A stretch of 64,000 nt of DNA from Thermoplasmata archaeon (lineage in GTDB: Archaea > Thermoplasmatota > Thermoplasmata > Lutacidiplasmatales > UBA184), in the NCBI GenBank assembly GCA_022750055.1, contig JAKIWL010000002.1, forward strand, positions 147,042 through 211,041, given 5' to 3'. This document shows, in pieces, positions 1 to 8,453 of the stretch. Every line of letters begins with the position of its first letter. Position 1 is the first letter of the stretch. Below the pieces are notes generated by a model. That model was not told the DNA's origin. It saw only the letters and a program-made list of their open reading frames with translations, and ran no database searches. A program made the translations under genes and the position numbers.

Positions 1-273
1 CTCGACGCCCGAGGCGTCCGCGTACTCGGGATCAGCGTCGACCGGATCGGGACCCAGACAGGGTTCGCCCACGATTGCGGGGCGGGGTTCCCGATGGCGG
101 CGGACGCCGACAAGAAGATCGCCACCGCCTTCGGCGTCCTCGGTTTCCTGGGGTATGCAAAGCGCGTGACGTTCTTCATCGGGCCCGACGGAACGATCGT
201 CGACCGGGTGGCCTCGGGCCTGCCGGGGCCCCATGTGACCCGGGCGAAACAGCGCTACCTCAGCGTTCCGTAG
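1..273 (+). CDS. Peroxiredoxin (AhpC/TSA, Bcp-like), C-terminal part
   Basis: Only the last 90 residues are in the window; the gene begins upstream. The readable part matches the C-terminal half of AhpC/TSA (Bcp-type) peroxiredoxins: a stretch reading FPMAADADKKIATAFGVL, then AKRVTFFIGPDGTIVDRV, the usual strand-helix-strand end of the thioredoxin fold. Such enzymes reduce peroxides in the cytoplasm with a peroxidatic Cys that would lie upstream of the window. A Cys is visible near residue 26 (HDCGAGFP), but its role as a resolving residue is a guess. The gene converges on cbf5, with about 145 bp between the two stop codons. Confidence 0.8.
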   Translation, partial: LDARGVRVLGISVDRIGTQTGFAHDCGAGFPMAADADKKIATAFGVLGFLGYAKRVTFFIGPDGTIVDRVASGLPGPHVTRAKQRYLSVP

Positions 274-418
274 ACGGGCCTACGCGCCCGCCGGGAATCA
301 CCCGGGATCGGGTCGGCCGGGGGGGGTTCGGCCTCCGCCTCGACGGTCCCGGTCGAGCTCGGAGGGTCCGCGGACGCCACCCGGGCGATTCGGTCCCGTT
401 CAGGCTCCGGAAGGGTCC

Positions 419-1399
419 CTACTCGGGGGGCAGCACAGAGGGGGCCGGGGCGACGTCGTCGGGGTTCGCCTTCTTTCGTCCCCAGGTCGGGGGGTATCGG
501 GCCGGGTCGACGAAGACCCGCTCCGCATCGACGACCCACCCGGTCCGCCGGCGGGTGATCTCGTCCCGGTCGACCAGGGCCGTGCCGGTGGCGAGGAGCG
601 TTCCGGACCGCGAGAGCAACACGACCCGACGACCCTTGTCAAACGGACGGGGAGTGGCGACGATACCGCCTGCCGCGAGGTCCGATCCGTGGGCGATCGC
701 GGAGGCGGCCGAGTCCTTGACCACGACGCTCGGGAACTCCCGCGTCACTTCCTCCATGGGGTGCAGGAGGGCGACGAGCGCAGCCGGCCCACCCCCCCGA
801 GCGGCGTGCAGGGCGTCTGCGAGCGCCGATAGACTGACCGACTGCGCCTCGGTGAATGGGCCGGTTCCCGTGCGACGGAGCTCCTCGAGGTGCGCGTCGA
901 CTCCCAGGGCCTCCCCGATGTCGACCGCCAGGGTCCGGACGTAGGTGCCCGAGTCTCCGATCACGTCGATGAGGAGCCGGTCCCCACGCTGTTGAAGCAG
1001 GGAGAGGCGGTGGATCGTGCGGATGCGTCGGAGCCGTCGGACGGCGGAACGGACCGGAGGGGTCTGGAAGATCGGCCCCACGAACTCCGAAAGGACCCGC
1101 TCGAGCTCCCGGGCGGCGACGGGCCCGTGAAGACGGACCACGCCAACGTAGCGCTTGGGGAACTCGAGCAGGAGCGGGAGCAGCTTCAGCGCCGGTCCCA
1201 CTCCGACCCACAGGAGTCCCGACACGTTCGGGTCGAGGGTCCCGGCGTGGCCGGCCGTGCCCACGCCGAGGAGGTCGCGGGCCCAGGCCGTCACCTGATG
1301 GGAGGTCGGTCCCCGGGGCTTGTCGAGGAGCAGGAAGGCCCCCTCGGACAGGCGCCGCCCTACCTCGGGGGCGACGGTGGCCAGCTCCGGCCCGCTCAC
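419..1399 (-). CDS. cbf5: Cbf5/TruB-type tRNA/rRNA pseudouridine synthase
   Basis: Archaeal Cbf5 is the catalytic subunit of the H/ACA guide RNP and also makes pseudouridine 55 in tRNA. The 326-residue protein has the TruB signature LLLDKPRGPTSH near residues 23-34 and GHAGTLDP at 50-57, where Asp56 is the catalytic residue. A PUA-like domain follows from about residue 235. The reading frame is open further upstream, but the chosen GTG start overlaps the cmk stop by 4 bp, like its neighbours, and puts the first conserved block about 20 residues in. It is the last gene of the ribosomal operon and overlaps a convergent intergenic region with the peroxiredoxin gene. Confidence 0.93.
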   Translation of the reverse strand: MSGPELATVAPEVGRRLSEGAFLLLDKPRGPTSHQVTAWARDLLGVGTAGHAGTLDPNVSGLLWVGVGPALKLLPLLLEFPKRYVGVVRLHGPVAARELERVLSEFVGPIFQTPPVRSAVRRLRRIRTIHRLSLLQQRGDRLLIDVIGDSGTYVRTLAVDIGEALGVDAHLEELRRTGTGPFTEAQSVSLSALADALHAARGGGPAALVALLHPMEEVTREFPSVVVKDSAASAIAHGSDLAAGGIVATPRPFDKGRRVVLLSRSGTLLATGTALVDRDEITRRRTGWVVDAERVFVDPARYPPTWGRKKANPDDVAPAPSVLPPE

Positions 1400-1944
1400 G
1401 CCCCTGCCCCGCCGGTCCGCGCTCGGACGAACTCCGCGATCCTCTGGGCGACCTCGTCGGCGCCGGAGCGCGACGAATCGATCGTGAGGTCCGGGCGTTC
1501 CCGGTCGAGGTCGATCGCGTAGTAGGCGAGAAACCGACGCCGCTCGCTCGCCTCGCGCTCGCGGGTCAGGGCGAGGCATCGTTCGAGATCCTGGTGGTCG
1601 CGCTGAGCGAGGCGGGCGACGCGGACCGCTTCGGGAGCGGTGACCCACAGGTAGTCGACCTCGATGCGACGCTGTCGGCAGAGCGCGCCGGCGAGGCGGG
1701 CGTCGAGGACCCGCCCCGGCCGGGCGAGCGAAAGGACCGCCGCGTCGAGCGAGCGGTCGATGGAGTCGTCCCGCTCGGCGATCTGGGAGAGCTCCTCGAG
1801 GCTCACGTTTCTACGGCTCGCCTCCGCGCGGAAGAGCTCGCCGGCGCTCACGAACTCGTAACCCAGCCACTGGGCGGCCAGGCGCCCGGAGGTCGATTTC
1901 CCGCTGCCGGGGGGACCCCCGATCGCGACGACCCGCCCGGTCAC
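1396..1944 (-). CDS. cmk: Cytidylate kinase
   Basis: Archaeal (d)CMP kinase of 182 residues, phosphorylating CMP/dCMP with ATP. The P-loop GGPPGSGKST lies at residues 9-18. FVSAGELFR and the arginines in the lid-like region DRSLDAAVLSLARPGRVLDARLA fit the archaeal CMP kinase family. The GTG start overlaps the stop of the DUF106 gene, and its own stop overlaps the cbf5 start. Archaeal SecY neighbourhoods normally contain cmk and cbf5 in this order; here eL14 and eL34, often found between them, are missing. Confidence 0.9.
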   Translation of the reverse strand: MTGRVVAIGGPPGSGKSTSGRLAAQWLGYEFVSAGELFRAEASRRNVSLEELSQIAERDDSIDRSLDAAVLSLARPGRVLDARLAGALCRQRRIEVDYLWVTAPEAVRVARLAQRDHQDLERCLALTREREASERRRFLAYYAIDLDRERPDLTIDSSRSGADEVAQRIAEFVRARTGGAGA

Positions 1945-2711
1945 GCGGACGGGCTCGGCGGGTTGGGCGGGTCGGTGAGGTGCTTGAGCTCGTAGCGCCG
2001 GAGCGAGTAGTGCTTCAGGCTCCGCCGCAGGACGTAGGAGAGCGGGAAGGTATAGAGCGAGAACAAGAGGATCCAGAAGGGGATCGGGAACGGGCCGAGA
2101 TGGAACGTCGAACCGATGTTGACCAGCGAGCCGCCGAGGTTGACGGTCTTCTCCCCGAGGGCCGTCCCGGCGATGAACAGGCCGACCCAGGTGTAGATCG
2201 CGATGACGAGGAACCAGGTCACGGCCATCCCCTTCAACTGGGAGAACGACAGTTCGCTCGAGAGCCGCGTGATCTCCGTCTGGTGCGGCTTGAGGGCGCT
2301 GACGCGGTCCTTCTTGCCGGACCGCAATGCCTCCATCTGGACCTTTCGGAAGGCGGCCGACCAGCTCTGGATCCGGGAGGTCTTGACCCAGTCGGTCGCC
2401 CAGTTGTACGCGAGCGCCGTCAGTGCCATTTCGATCAGGGCCGCACAGAACATCGTCAGCATGACGAAGTTGTGCCCGAAGCCGATCGCCGGGAGCAGGG
2501 CGAGTCCGAGCACGGTCGCCACGCCCTGCCGGGTCGAGGAGTCGAAGATCATCAGGATCCCCAGCACGAACAAGAACGTCAGGACGAACGTCGAGAGCTT
2601 GAACTGGGGCATGGGGGGTCGGGGAGATTCGGGGGGCGAGGCTTCGGCGTCAGGCTCGGCCGTCTCCCCCGATGGGAGCGGGGCCTCCTCCGCTCCGTCC
2701 GCGTCGGCCAT
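1941..2711 (-). CDS. DUF106/EMC3-family membrane insertase-like protein
   Basis: 256-residue integral membrane protein of the archaeal DUF106 family, related to Oxa1/YidC/EMC3/Get1 insertases. After an acidic, Pro-rich N-terminus of about 35 residues, hydrophobic segments appear near 38-55, 65-95, 160-185 and 210-230. A charged cytoplasmic loop (residues about 105-155, with AFRKVQMEALRSGKKD) separates them, as in the coiled-coil loop of the family. It sits between secY and cmk, the usual archaeal place. The likely role is insertion of membrane proteins together with SecY; this rests on family knowledge, not on anything catalytic in the sequence. Confidence 0.88.
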   Translation of the reverse strand: MADADGAEEAPLPSGETAEPDAEASPPESPRPPMPQFKLSTFVLTFLFVLGILMIFDSSTRQGVATVLGLALLPAIGFGHNFVMLTMFCAALIEMALTALAYNWATDWVKTSRIQSWSAAFRKVQMEALRSGKKDRVSALKPHQTEITRLSSELSFSQLKGMAVTWFLVIAIYTWVGLFIAGTALGEKTVNLGGSLVNIGSTFHLGPFPIPFWILLFSLYTFPLSYVLRRSLKHYSLRRYELKHLTDPPNPPSPSA

Positions 2712-2714
2712 CGC

Positions 2715-4478
2715 CTACTCGCCGCCCAGGAACCGCCTCAATAGGGGGTTCATCTCCATCAGCTGCTCGCGGCCCATCGCCTCGTACAGGTTGATGATGA
2801 TCCCGACAGTGAGCAGCACCCCGGTACCGCTCGCGTTCCCGACGGTGCCGATCAGGTCGGCGCCGGCGGCGAGGGCACCGACGGCCGCCCCCGAGATGAT
2901 CGTGATGACCGGGATGTAGCGCTCCAGGACCCGACGGAGGACCCGGGGTTCCCGGCGGAATCCGGGGATCTGCATCCCCGACGCCTCGATCTGGCGCGCC
3001 ACGGCCTCGGGGCCCATGTTCGTCGTCTGGATCCAGAACCGGGCGAAGATGATCGACCCGATGACCATCACCGAGAAGTAGATCAGGACGTGGGCGAGGT
3101 CCTCCCACCAGCTGTGACCGACTAGGAAGCCCCCGTAGGTCTGCGCGTTCAGCAGCGGCAACAGCCACGACTCTAGCCCGTTCACGGTGGACAGGTAGTA
3201 GGCGCCCCCGGCGAGCGGGGTCGTCTGGCTCACCCCTTTCGACGCCGCATCGGCCGCCGTCAGGGCGTACTTGCCGACCCACCATTGATGTCCTAGGACG
3301 GGGAAGTGGGACAGGGCCGGATTGCTCCACAACAGGATCGAGAACATCGAGACGTTGGCGAGGAGCGCCGACATCAGGATGACCGGGATATTGGATGCGT
3401 AGATCAGGCGCAGCGGGTATCGCCCGCGCGCACCGCGCGCCTCGGCATGGGAAAGGGGAAGCTCGATGCGGGTCGACTCGGTCCACGCGACGAGGAAGAA
3501 GATGAGCGCGGTCCCGGCCAGCGCGACGACCGGGTTCGGGGAGTGGAGAAGGACCTGTTCCCAGCCGCCGCCGGCCATTTGGCTCGCATTGTAGTGGGTG
3601 AAGAACCAGTACGCTTTCGGGATCGTGCCGCTCGGCGGGTTCCCCGCGCTGACGACCCCCGGCTGGCTCGGCAGCCAGTTGAGCGTCCCCTGGACGATCT
3701 GCTGGGAGACACCCGCGGCGATGAACAGCGAGATCCCGCTCCCGATCCCCCACTTGGAGACGACCTCGTCCATCAGGAAGACGAGATAGCTTCCGAAGAC
3801 GAGCTGCGCGACGATGATCGCGTCGGCGAGCAGCATCCCGTTGCCCGGCGACGCGGCGCCGAGGCCCGAGATCAGGGCCGTCGAGGGCGACAGGTATCCG
3901 AAGACTTGAGGGATCGCCTCGACGAAGATCATCGCGACGACCATGACCTTCTGGGTCCCCTGGTACATCCCCTTGTCCTCGTCGTCGGTCAGGTCGAGGT
4001 TGATGATCTTCGCCCCGGTGAACAGCTGCATGATGATCGAGCCGGTGACGATCGGCCCGATGCCGAGGTGCATCAGGGTGCCCTGGGCGCCGGCGAGGAT
4101 CGCCCGGTAGCTCTGGAACAGATCGATGACGTTCGCCTGGTCGACCCCGTAGAGGTAGATGTTCGTGAGCAGGAAGTACATCAGGAGGACCCCGACGGTC
4201 CAGAACATCTTGGTCCGGAACTGCACGTGGCCCTTTGGCTGGGCGACGGCCGGCATCCGGCCCGTGAGCGGCTTCAATCCGTAGAGCTTCGACTTCGGCC
4301 CATCGTAGCTCAGGCCGAGGAAGAAGATCCCGAGGACGGCCGCCGTCACGAGGGCGGTAAGGCCGAAGGCGATCGGCGTCGGCTGGCCCCAGAGCCAGTC
4401 GAGTCCCAGGAGGAGCGCACCGATGATACCCAGCGGGATCGCCCAGGAGTAGTTCCGGGGGATCTCCTCCTCGGCCAT
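2715..4478 (-). CDS. secY: Protein translocase subunit SecY, N-terminally extended
   Basis: Pore subunit of the Sec translocon. The core starts around residue 70 (GRMPAVAQPKGHV) and continues with the expected series of about ten membrane helices, including the plug/half-channel region GTLMHLGIGPIVTGSIIMQL and LTDDEDKGMYQGTQK. At 587 residues it is longer than most archaeal SecY proteins. Part of the excess is an N-terminal block (residues 11-60) with two additional predicted membrane helices, and part is a long external loop around 385-440. A TATA-like box lies about 30 nt before this ATG, between rpl15 and secY, so secY may also be transcribed separately from the ribosomal genes. Confidence 0.95.
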   Translation of the reverse strand: MAEEEIPRNYSWAIPLGIIGALLLGLDWLWGQPTPIAFGLTALVTAAVLGIFFLGLSYDGPKSKLYGLKPLTGRMPAVAQPKGHVQFRTKMFWTVGVLLMYFLLTNIYLYGVDQANVIDLFQSYRAILAGAQGTLMHLGIGPIVTGSIIMQLFTGAKIINLDLTDDEDKGMYQGTQKVMVVAMIFVEAIPQVFGYLSPSTALISGLGAASPGNGMLLADAIIVAQLVFGSYLVFLMDEVVSKWGIGSGISLFIAAGVSQQIVQGTLNWLPSQPGVVSAGNPPSGTIPKAYWFFTHYNASQMAGGGWEQVLLHSPNPVVALAGTALIFFLVAWTESTRIELPLSHAEARGARGRYPLRLIYASNIPVILMSALLANVSMFSILLWSNPALSHFPVLGHQWWVGKYALTAADAASKGVSQTTPLAGGAYYLSTVNGLESWLLPLLNAQTYGGFLVGHSWWEDLAHVLIYFSVMVIGSIIFARFWIQTTNMGPEAVARQIEASGMQIPGFRREPRVLRRVLERYIPVITIISGAAVGALAAGADLIGTVGNASGTGVLLTVGIIINLYEAMGREQLMEMNPLLRRFLGGE

Positions 4479-4504
4479 GATACGCGATTCGACCCCGGTG
4501 GGGA

Positions 4505-4513
4505 GTTATATAC
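4505..4513 (-). promoter_or_regulatory. TATA-like box upstream of secY
   Basis: The minus strand reads GTATATAAC, an AT-rich island in otherwise GC-rich DNA, centred about 30 nt upstream of the secY ATG. This spacing fits an archaeal promoter giving a leaderless or nearly leaderless secY mRNA. It lies just upstream of secY, next to the rpl15 stop codon. Identification is by motif and spacing only. Confidence 0.55.
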
Positions 4514-4514
4514 T

Positions 4515-4946
4515 CTACGGCGGGACGGCGATAGGAGAGGAATCGAGCACGGTCACCTTCTCCCGGGCGTGTTTCGAGGCGTGGGCGACGAAGACCCGCC
4601 ACGTCCGCGCGGGTTTCCCTCCCCCCAGTAGTCGCCCAATGCCCAACCGGGCGAGGTCCGCTTCCGCGGTCCCATCCTTCTCCGTGTACGCCTTCGCCGC
4701 CTTCAGGACGGGACGCATCGCCTCGAGCTCGCCGACATTGATCGAGAGCGGCTGCGCCACGACCTGGGCCGGGCGTTGAAACCCGTGACGGCCGAAGTGC
4801 TCGGGGGCGTAGATCAGCATCGACTTGAATTTGTACTTGTGCAGGCCGGCGTTCCCTCGCCCGCCCTGCTTGCCTGCGCCGCGTCCGGCCTTGATGCCCC
4901 GCCCGTGGGTCCGAAGGCCCCGGAATTTCCTCGTTCGACTCGGCAT
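4515..4946 (-). CDS. rpl15: Ribosomal protein uL15
   Basis: 143-residue large-subunit protein. The basic Gly-rich N-terminus (KFRGLRTHGRGIKAGRGAG) binds 23S rRNA, and the globular C-terminal part ends with IGRLLGGGKPARTWRVFV. The start ATG is followed by the family's MPSRTRKFRG. It lies between rpl30 and secY, the normal order in this archaeal operon. Confidence 0.95.
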   Translation of the reverse strand: MPSRTRKFRGLRTHGRGIKAGRGAGKQGGRGNAGLHKYKFKSMLIYAPEHFGRHGFQRPAQVVAQPLSINVGELEAMRPVLKAAKAYTEKDGTAEADLARLGIGRLLGGGKPARTWRVFVAHASKHAREKVTVLDSSPIAVPP

Positions 4947-4958
4947 GGTCCTCCCCTC

Positions 4959-5417
4959 CTACAGCATCTTCCGGGCCAGGTCATTGATCGTGCGGCCCCG
5001 GTAGCCGAGCGCACCGCCGGAGGCGAACGGCTTCTTCGTCGATCGCCACCCGCCCTTGGGAGCGTGGAGCCGGAACAGCGGTCTCAGTCCCTGGGCGGCC
5101 CCGAGTCCGCGCTCCAGGACGGTCGCGACGACCGACGCGGTCTCCGATGACGACGCCGAGGCCGTCGACTCGGGCGCCGATGGCGGTGCTCCGGCGGGAG
5201 GCCGACCCCGCTCCTGGACGAGCAGCGTGAGCGTCTCCGCCTCGGCTTCGCCCCAGGTGACGTAGCCTTGGACCTTGATGATCATACCGTGGTAGGTCGG
5301 GGCCTCGGGCACGACCGTGGCATGGTTCGGTCGGGAGAGGTTGAGCCGCTCCAAGGTCTCCACGATATCGCGGCGCGCATGGATCGAGCCGCGAACCCGA
5401 ATGATCATCCACGCCAT
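4959..5417 (-). CDS. rpl30: Ribosomal protein uL30
   Basis: 152-residue large-subunit protein of archaeal length. Conserved blocks are the N-terminal MIIRVRGSIHARRDIVETLE and the end GGWRSTKKPFASGGALGYRG. Between them, residues about 68-90 form a Ser/Ala/Pro-rich insert (GAPPSAPESTASASSSE) that is probably disordered. The reading frame extends upstream into rps5 in another phase, so the ATG giving MAWMIIRV was chosen; it lies 3 nt after the rps5 stop. Confidence 0.93.
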   Translation of the reverse strand: MAWMIIRVRGSIHARRDIVETLERLNLSRPNHATVVPEAPTYHGMIIKVQGYVTWGEAEAETLTLLVQERGRPPAGAPPSAPESTASASSSETASVVATVLERGLGAAQGLRPLFRLHAPKGGWRSTKKPFASGGALGYRGRTINDLARKML

Positions 5418-5419
5418 GG

Positions 5420-6307
5420 TTAGCGCCTCGGCCCGCCGGGTGGACGAGCCCCCGGGGGTCCTCGGGAGCCCGGGGGTCCGCCGGGCCGGCTCGACCCGCC
5501 ACGGCCCGGAGCACCGCGCCGCGGTCCACCCCGGCCCCCCGGACCCCTCCGTCCGCCTCTCGGTCCCCCGGGGGGTCCCTCCTCCTTGGGCGGAAGGATC
5601 GACCGCCCGATAGCCCCACGAACGATCTTCAACCGGTCGCGGTCCTCGGGTGCGAGCTTGAGTTCCGAGAGGGAGTTCAGGGCCCGGAACGCCGCCTGGG
5701 CGTAATTGACGGTGGTCTTGGTGTGCCCGTCGGTGTAGCCCCAGGCGTCGGTGAACCCGGCGAAGCGAAGGATCGGCTTCGTGACGTCCCCCACGGCCAG
5801 TCCGACCCCCTGGGGCGCCGGCTTGAACGTCACGACGACGGAGCCCGAACGGCCCCGGGCTTGGAAGGGCACGGTGTGAGGTCGCCCACAGCCGCACTCC
5901 CAGCTCCCGCATCCTCGATAGACCTCGACGATCGTGAGCTTCGCACGGTCGATCGCCCGGCGGATCGTCGGTCCGACCTCCCGGCCCTTCGCGCGACCTA
6001 GCCCGACGTACCCGTCGCCGTTCCCGACGACGACCGTGACGGCGAACTTGAAGCGGCGCCCGGAATCGGTCATCCGCTGGACCATGTTCACGTCGAGGAC
6101 CTCGTCGTGGAGCATGGGGATGAGCTTGTCGACGATCTCGGGCTCTCGCATGGGGAGGCCGCTTCGCAGCGCGTCCGCCATCGTCGCGATCTCTCCAGAT
6201 TGGACCTTCCGACCGAGCTCGGTCTTCGGAACCCAGGGAGGGGCGGGCGCCGGCCCGCCCATCCGGCCGCCCGGTCCCCCGGAGGAGGGCATCGCGGCGG
6301 CGCTCAC
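5420..6307 (-). CDS. rps5: Ribosomal protein uS5 with Gly/Arg/Pro-rich tail
   Basis: 295-residue small-subunit protein. The double-stranded RNA-binding-like S5 domain (LDVNMVQRMTDSGRRFKF) and the S5 C-domain (PILRFAGFTDAWGYTDGHTK) are clear. After the normal end near residue 240 there is an extension of about 55 residues made almost only of Gly, Arg and Pro (GGPRGGRRGPGGRGGPRR). This resembles the RGG region of eukaryotic RPS2, although that one is N-terminal. The GTG start overlaps the rpl18 stop by 4 bp. Confidence 0.94.
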   Translation of the reverse strand: MSAAAMPSSGGPGGRMGGPAPAPPWVPKTELGRKVQSGEIATMADALRSGLPMREPEIVDKLIPMLHDEVLDVNMVQRMTDSGRRFKFAVTVVVGNGDGYVGLGRAKGREVGPTIRRAIDRAKLTIVEVYRGCGSWECGCGRPHTVPFQARGRSGSVVVTFKPAPQGVGLAVGDVTKPILRFAGFTDAWGYTDGHTKTTVNYAQAAFRALNSLSELKLAPEDRDRLKIVRGAIGRSILPPKEEGPPGGPRGGRRGPGGRGGPRRGAPGRGGSSRPGGPPGSRGPPGARPPGGPRR

Positions 6308-6831
6308 GTCGGCTCCGTAGCTCGCACGACCCGAGCGGGGAGCGCCTGCTTGAACGTCTCGAGCGGTTGGGCGAGGGGCGTCTTGAGGTGCGCGCCGTTC
6401 AGTCGGTCCGCGCCCGGGAAGGAGCCCTCGCCGTGAGGGATAGAAAGCCCGGCGTCGAGGAGGCCCCGCAGTGCTCCGAGCAGGCGCCCTCCCTGGGACG
6501 GCCGCCGGATCCCCGAGTCGAGGACCGCCTCGCTCGCGCCGGCCGATCGGGCGCGAAGGCCGGCAAGGTAGCCCGTCAGGTACGACGCGGGCGTGGAGGA
6601 GAGGCTGGAGGCCGGGAATCCCACGGCCGTGAGCTCACCGCTCTCGGCCGAGGCGATCACGCGGTCTCCGGTCGGGTCGTAGGCCGTCAGGGCGACGATC
6701 ACCCGGCGCTCCGAGAACCTCACCACGGCGCGGGGTTGGCCGGATTTGAGGAGCTTCAGTCGGGATCGATAGTCGGTGCGCCCTTCGCGCCGTCGCCGGA
6801 AGGCGACCTTGTGCCGGGGGCCCTTGCTCAC
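6304..6831 (-). CDS. rpl18: Ribosomal protein uL18
   Basis: 175-residue 5S rRNA-binding protein. Recognisable blocks are GPRHKVAFRRRREGRTDYRS at the start, PRAVVRFSERRVIVALTAYD, and SEAVLDSGIRRPSQGGRLLG. The GTG start overlaps the eL19 stop by 4 bp (GTGA); the longer open frame upstream is only a shadow of the eL19 gene. Its stop overlaps the uS5 start in the same way. Confidence 0.94.
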   Translation of the reverse strand: MSKGPRHKVAFRRRREGRTDYRSRLKLLKSGQPRAVVRFSERRVIVALTAYDPTGDRVIASAESGELTAVGFPASSLSSTPASYLTGYLAGLRARSAGASEAVLDSGIRRPSQGGRLLGALRGLLDAGLSIPHGEGSFPGADRLNGAHLKTPLAQPLETFKQALPARVVRATEPT

Positions 6832-7289
6832 GGCTTCGCCTCCGGGAGGGCGCCCGCCAGGCGGAGGTTGAGCAACAGGTGGGCCCGGCTTCGGTACATG
6901 CCTCCCTTGGCGTGGCGGTAGAAGGAGCGATACGCCGACCGGGTGATCTTCTTCCCATCGCGCAGCTCGGCGAGGAGCTCGCGCTGGGCTCGGATCCGAG
7001 CCATCCAGCGCTCCTTCTTCGGAACCCGGGACCTCGGGGTACCGCGTCGGGACCCGGCTCCCCGGTGGCGTCCCTTCGCGACCTCCCGGGCGTGGCGCTT
7101 TGCGCGGGCCCTCGACGTTCCTTGGATCGCCTTCGCCCGGATGACGCCCGCCTTGATCGCGCTGCGGACATCGGAGCGCGTGACCGCATCGGCGATCTCC
7201 TCCTGGCTCGCCGGGTCGATCCAGACCCGGCCCTCGCCGCACTTCAGGATGAGCGAGGCCATACGGCGCTGGTTCGACAGGTCCGGCAT
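6828..7289 (-). CDS. rpl19e: Ribosomal protein eL19
   Basis: 153-residue archaeal/eukaryotic-type large-subunit protein. It opens with DLSNQRRMASLILKCGEGRVW, continues with the very basic middle (RHAREVAKGRHRGAGSRRGT) and ends in the helix KKERWMARIRAQRELLAELR and YRSFYRHAKGGMYRS, all family hallmarks. It starts 1 nt from the eL32 stop and overlaps uL18. Confidence 0.95.
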   Translation of the reverse strand: MPDLSNQRRMASLILKCGEGRVWIDPASQEEIADAVTRSDVRSAIKAGVIRAKAIQGTSRARAKRHAREVAKGRHRGAGSRRGTPRSRVPKKERWMARIRAQRELLAELRDGKKITRSAYRSFYRHAKGGMYRSRAHLLLNLRLAGALPEAKP

Positions 7290-7290
7290 A

Positions 7291-7890
7291 TCAGGTCTCC
7301 TTCCTCTCGGAAGTGATGGGGTTGAGCACCCGGACGCCGAGCTTGCGGGCGGTCTCCTCGAGCACGAGCCGTCGGCGGGTCCCGACCGAGCGCGCGATCA
7401 CGGCGGCCTCCGTATTCCGCTCGAGCCGTTCGACCTGGGCGGTCGTCTGCACGATGACGGGGATGAAGCCGGTCGGAGTGAGACCCCGGGTCCGCTTGGG
7501 GGAGCGGAAGCCGACGCTGACGACGACCGGGCGGTATCCGTAATGGCGGCGCTGCTTCGACTGCAGGCCTCGGGGGCGCCGCCACGAGGCCCACCGGCCG
7601 ATCCGCCAGTATCGGTGGGAGGCGGTCCGAACGAACTTCGGGCGCCGGCGGCCAACGGCGCCTCGGACGCTGAGCAGTCGGGCGAGTTCGGGCTCGAGCG
7701 TGGGACGGCGCGGGGCCTTCAGGGCGGAAGCCTTCTTCGTCTTCTTGGCCCCCTCCTCCGGAGCCTCGGTGCTCGACGGGGGATCCGACCTCCGGGCCGG
7801 AGGGCTCGCCTCGTCGTCCTTCCGAGCCGGCCGCTTGGCCGGGCGCTCCGTCTTCGGTTCCGCCGGGTCGGAGCGCTCGGGGTCGGCCAT
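7291..7890 (-). CDS. rpl32e: Ribosomal protein eL32 with long N-terminal extension
   Basis: 199-residue archaeal/eukaryotic-type large-subunit protein. The conserved core runs from about residue 85 (RPKFVRTASHRYWRIGRWAS) to the end (TEAAVIARSVGTRRRLVLEE). Before it lies a stretch of about 75 residues rich in Lys, Pro, Glu and Ala that is probably disordered and is longer than the core needs. The ATG start overlaps the uL6 stop by 4 bp. Confidence 0.93.
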   Translation of the reverse strand: MADPERSDPAEPKTERPAKRPARKDDEASPPARRSDPPSSTEAPEEGAKKTKKASALKAPRRPTLEPELARLLSVRGAVGRRRPKFVRTASHRYWRIGRWASWRRPRGLQSKQRRHYGYRPVVVSVGFRSPKRTRGLTPTGFIPVIVQTTAQVERLERNTEAAVIARSVGTRRRLVLEETARKLGVRVLNPITSERKET

Positions 7891-8453
7891 CAGGCGAGCT
7901 CCTTCGGGTGGGCGCGTTCGACGAGGTAGATGCCGTCCTGGAACACGCGCGGGTCGTAGTCGCGAATGCGGGTGGCCCGCTCGATGTTGGCGGCGCTCTG
8001 ACCGACGAGCTCGATATCCCGGCCGCTCAGGAGGACGAAGTCCCCATCGACCGTGGCCGTCACCCCCGGCACGAGGGGAGCCGACCGGGGATGCTTCTCC
8101 CCGAGAAAATTCTCGATCAAGAGGTGGTCGTCCTTCGCCGAGACCTTCATGGGGAAGTGCGCGGCGACGACCTTCATCTTCGCTTCGAATCCGGCCGTGA
8201 CGCCCACGGACAGGTTGCGAAGGTGGGCCGCCCACGTCCTGAGCAGGGCTTGGGCCCTCTTGCGGTTCGCCGGGATCGTGAGCGTCAAGAGCGCGGTCGT
8301 CCCCGAGACGGCGAGGGTGACGACGTCCGACGGAAACGGTCGGACGACCTCGCCCTGGGGACCGCGCACGATCAGCCGCCTCCCCTGGACCTCGACCGAG
8401 GACCGGGGCGCTAGCTCGACGCTCGCCCGGTCCCGCTCTTCGTCAGTAGACAT
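7890..8453 (-). CDS. rpl6: Ribosomal protein uL6
   Basis: 187-residue large-subunit protein made of two similar L6 domains. The second domain shows FPMKVSAKDDHLLIENFLGE and the end has RIRDYDPRVFQDGIYLVERA. The chosen ATG (MSTDEERD) overlaps the 3' end of rps8 by 11 bp; the longer frame upstream is antisense or shadow sequence of rps8. Confidence 0.94.
   Translation of the reverse strand: MSTDEERDRASVELAPRSSVEVQGRRLIVRGPQGEVVRPFPSDVVTLAVSGTTALLTLTIPANRKRAQALLRTWAAHLRNLSVGVTAGFEAKMKVVAAHFPMKVSAKDDHLLIENFLGEKHPRSAPLVPGVTATVDGDFVLLSGRDIELVGQSAANIERATRIRDYDPRVFQDGIYLVERAHPKELA

Noticed and set aside
3306-4631. Long plus-strand open frame opposite secY
   Set aside because: It is rich in Arg, Asp and Gly, without motifs, and mirrors the codon positions of secY; a GC-rich antisense shadow.
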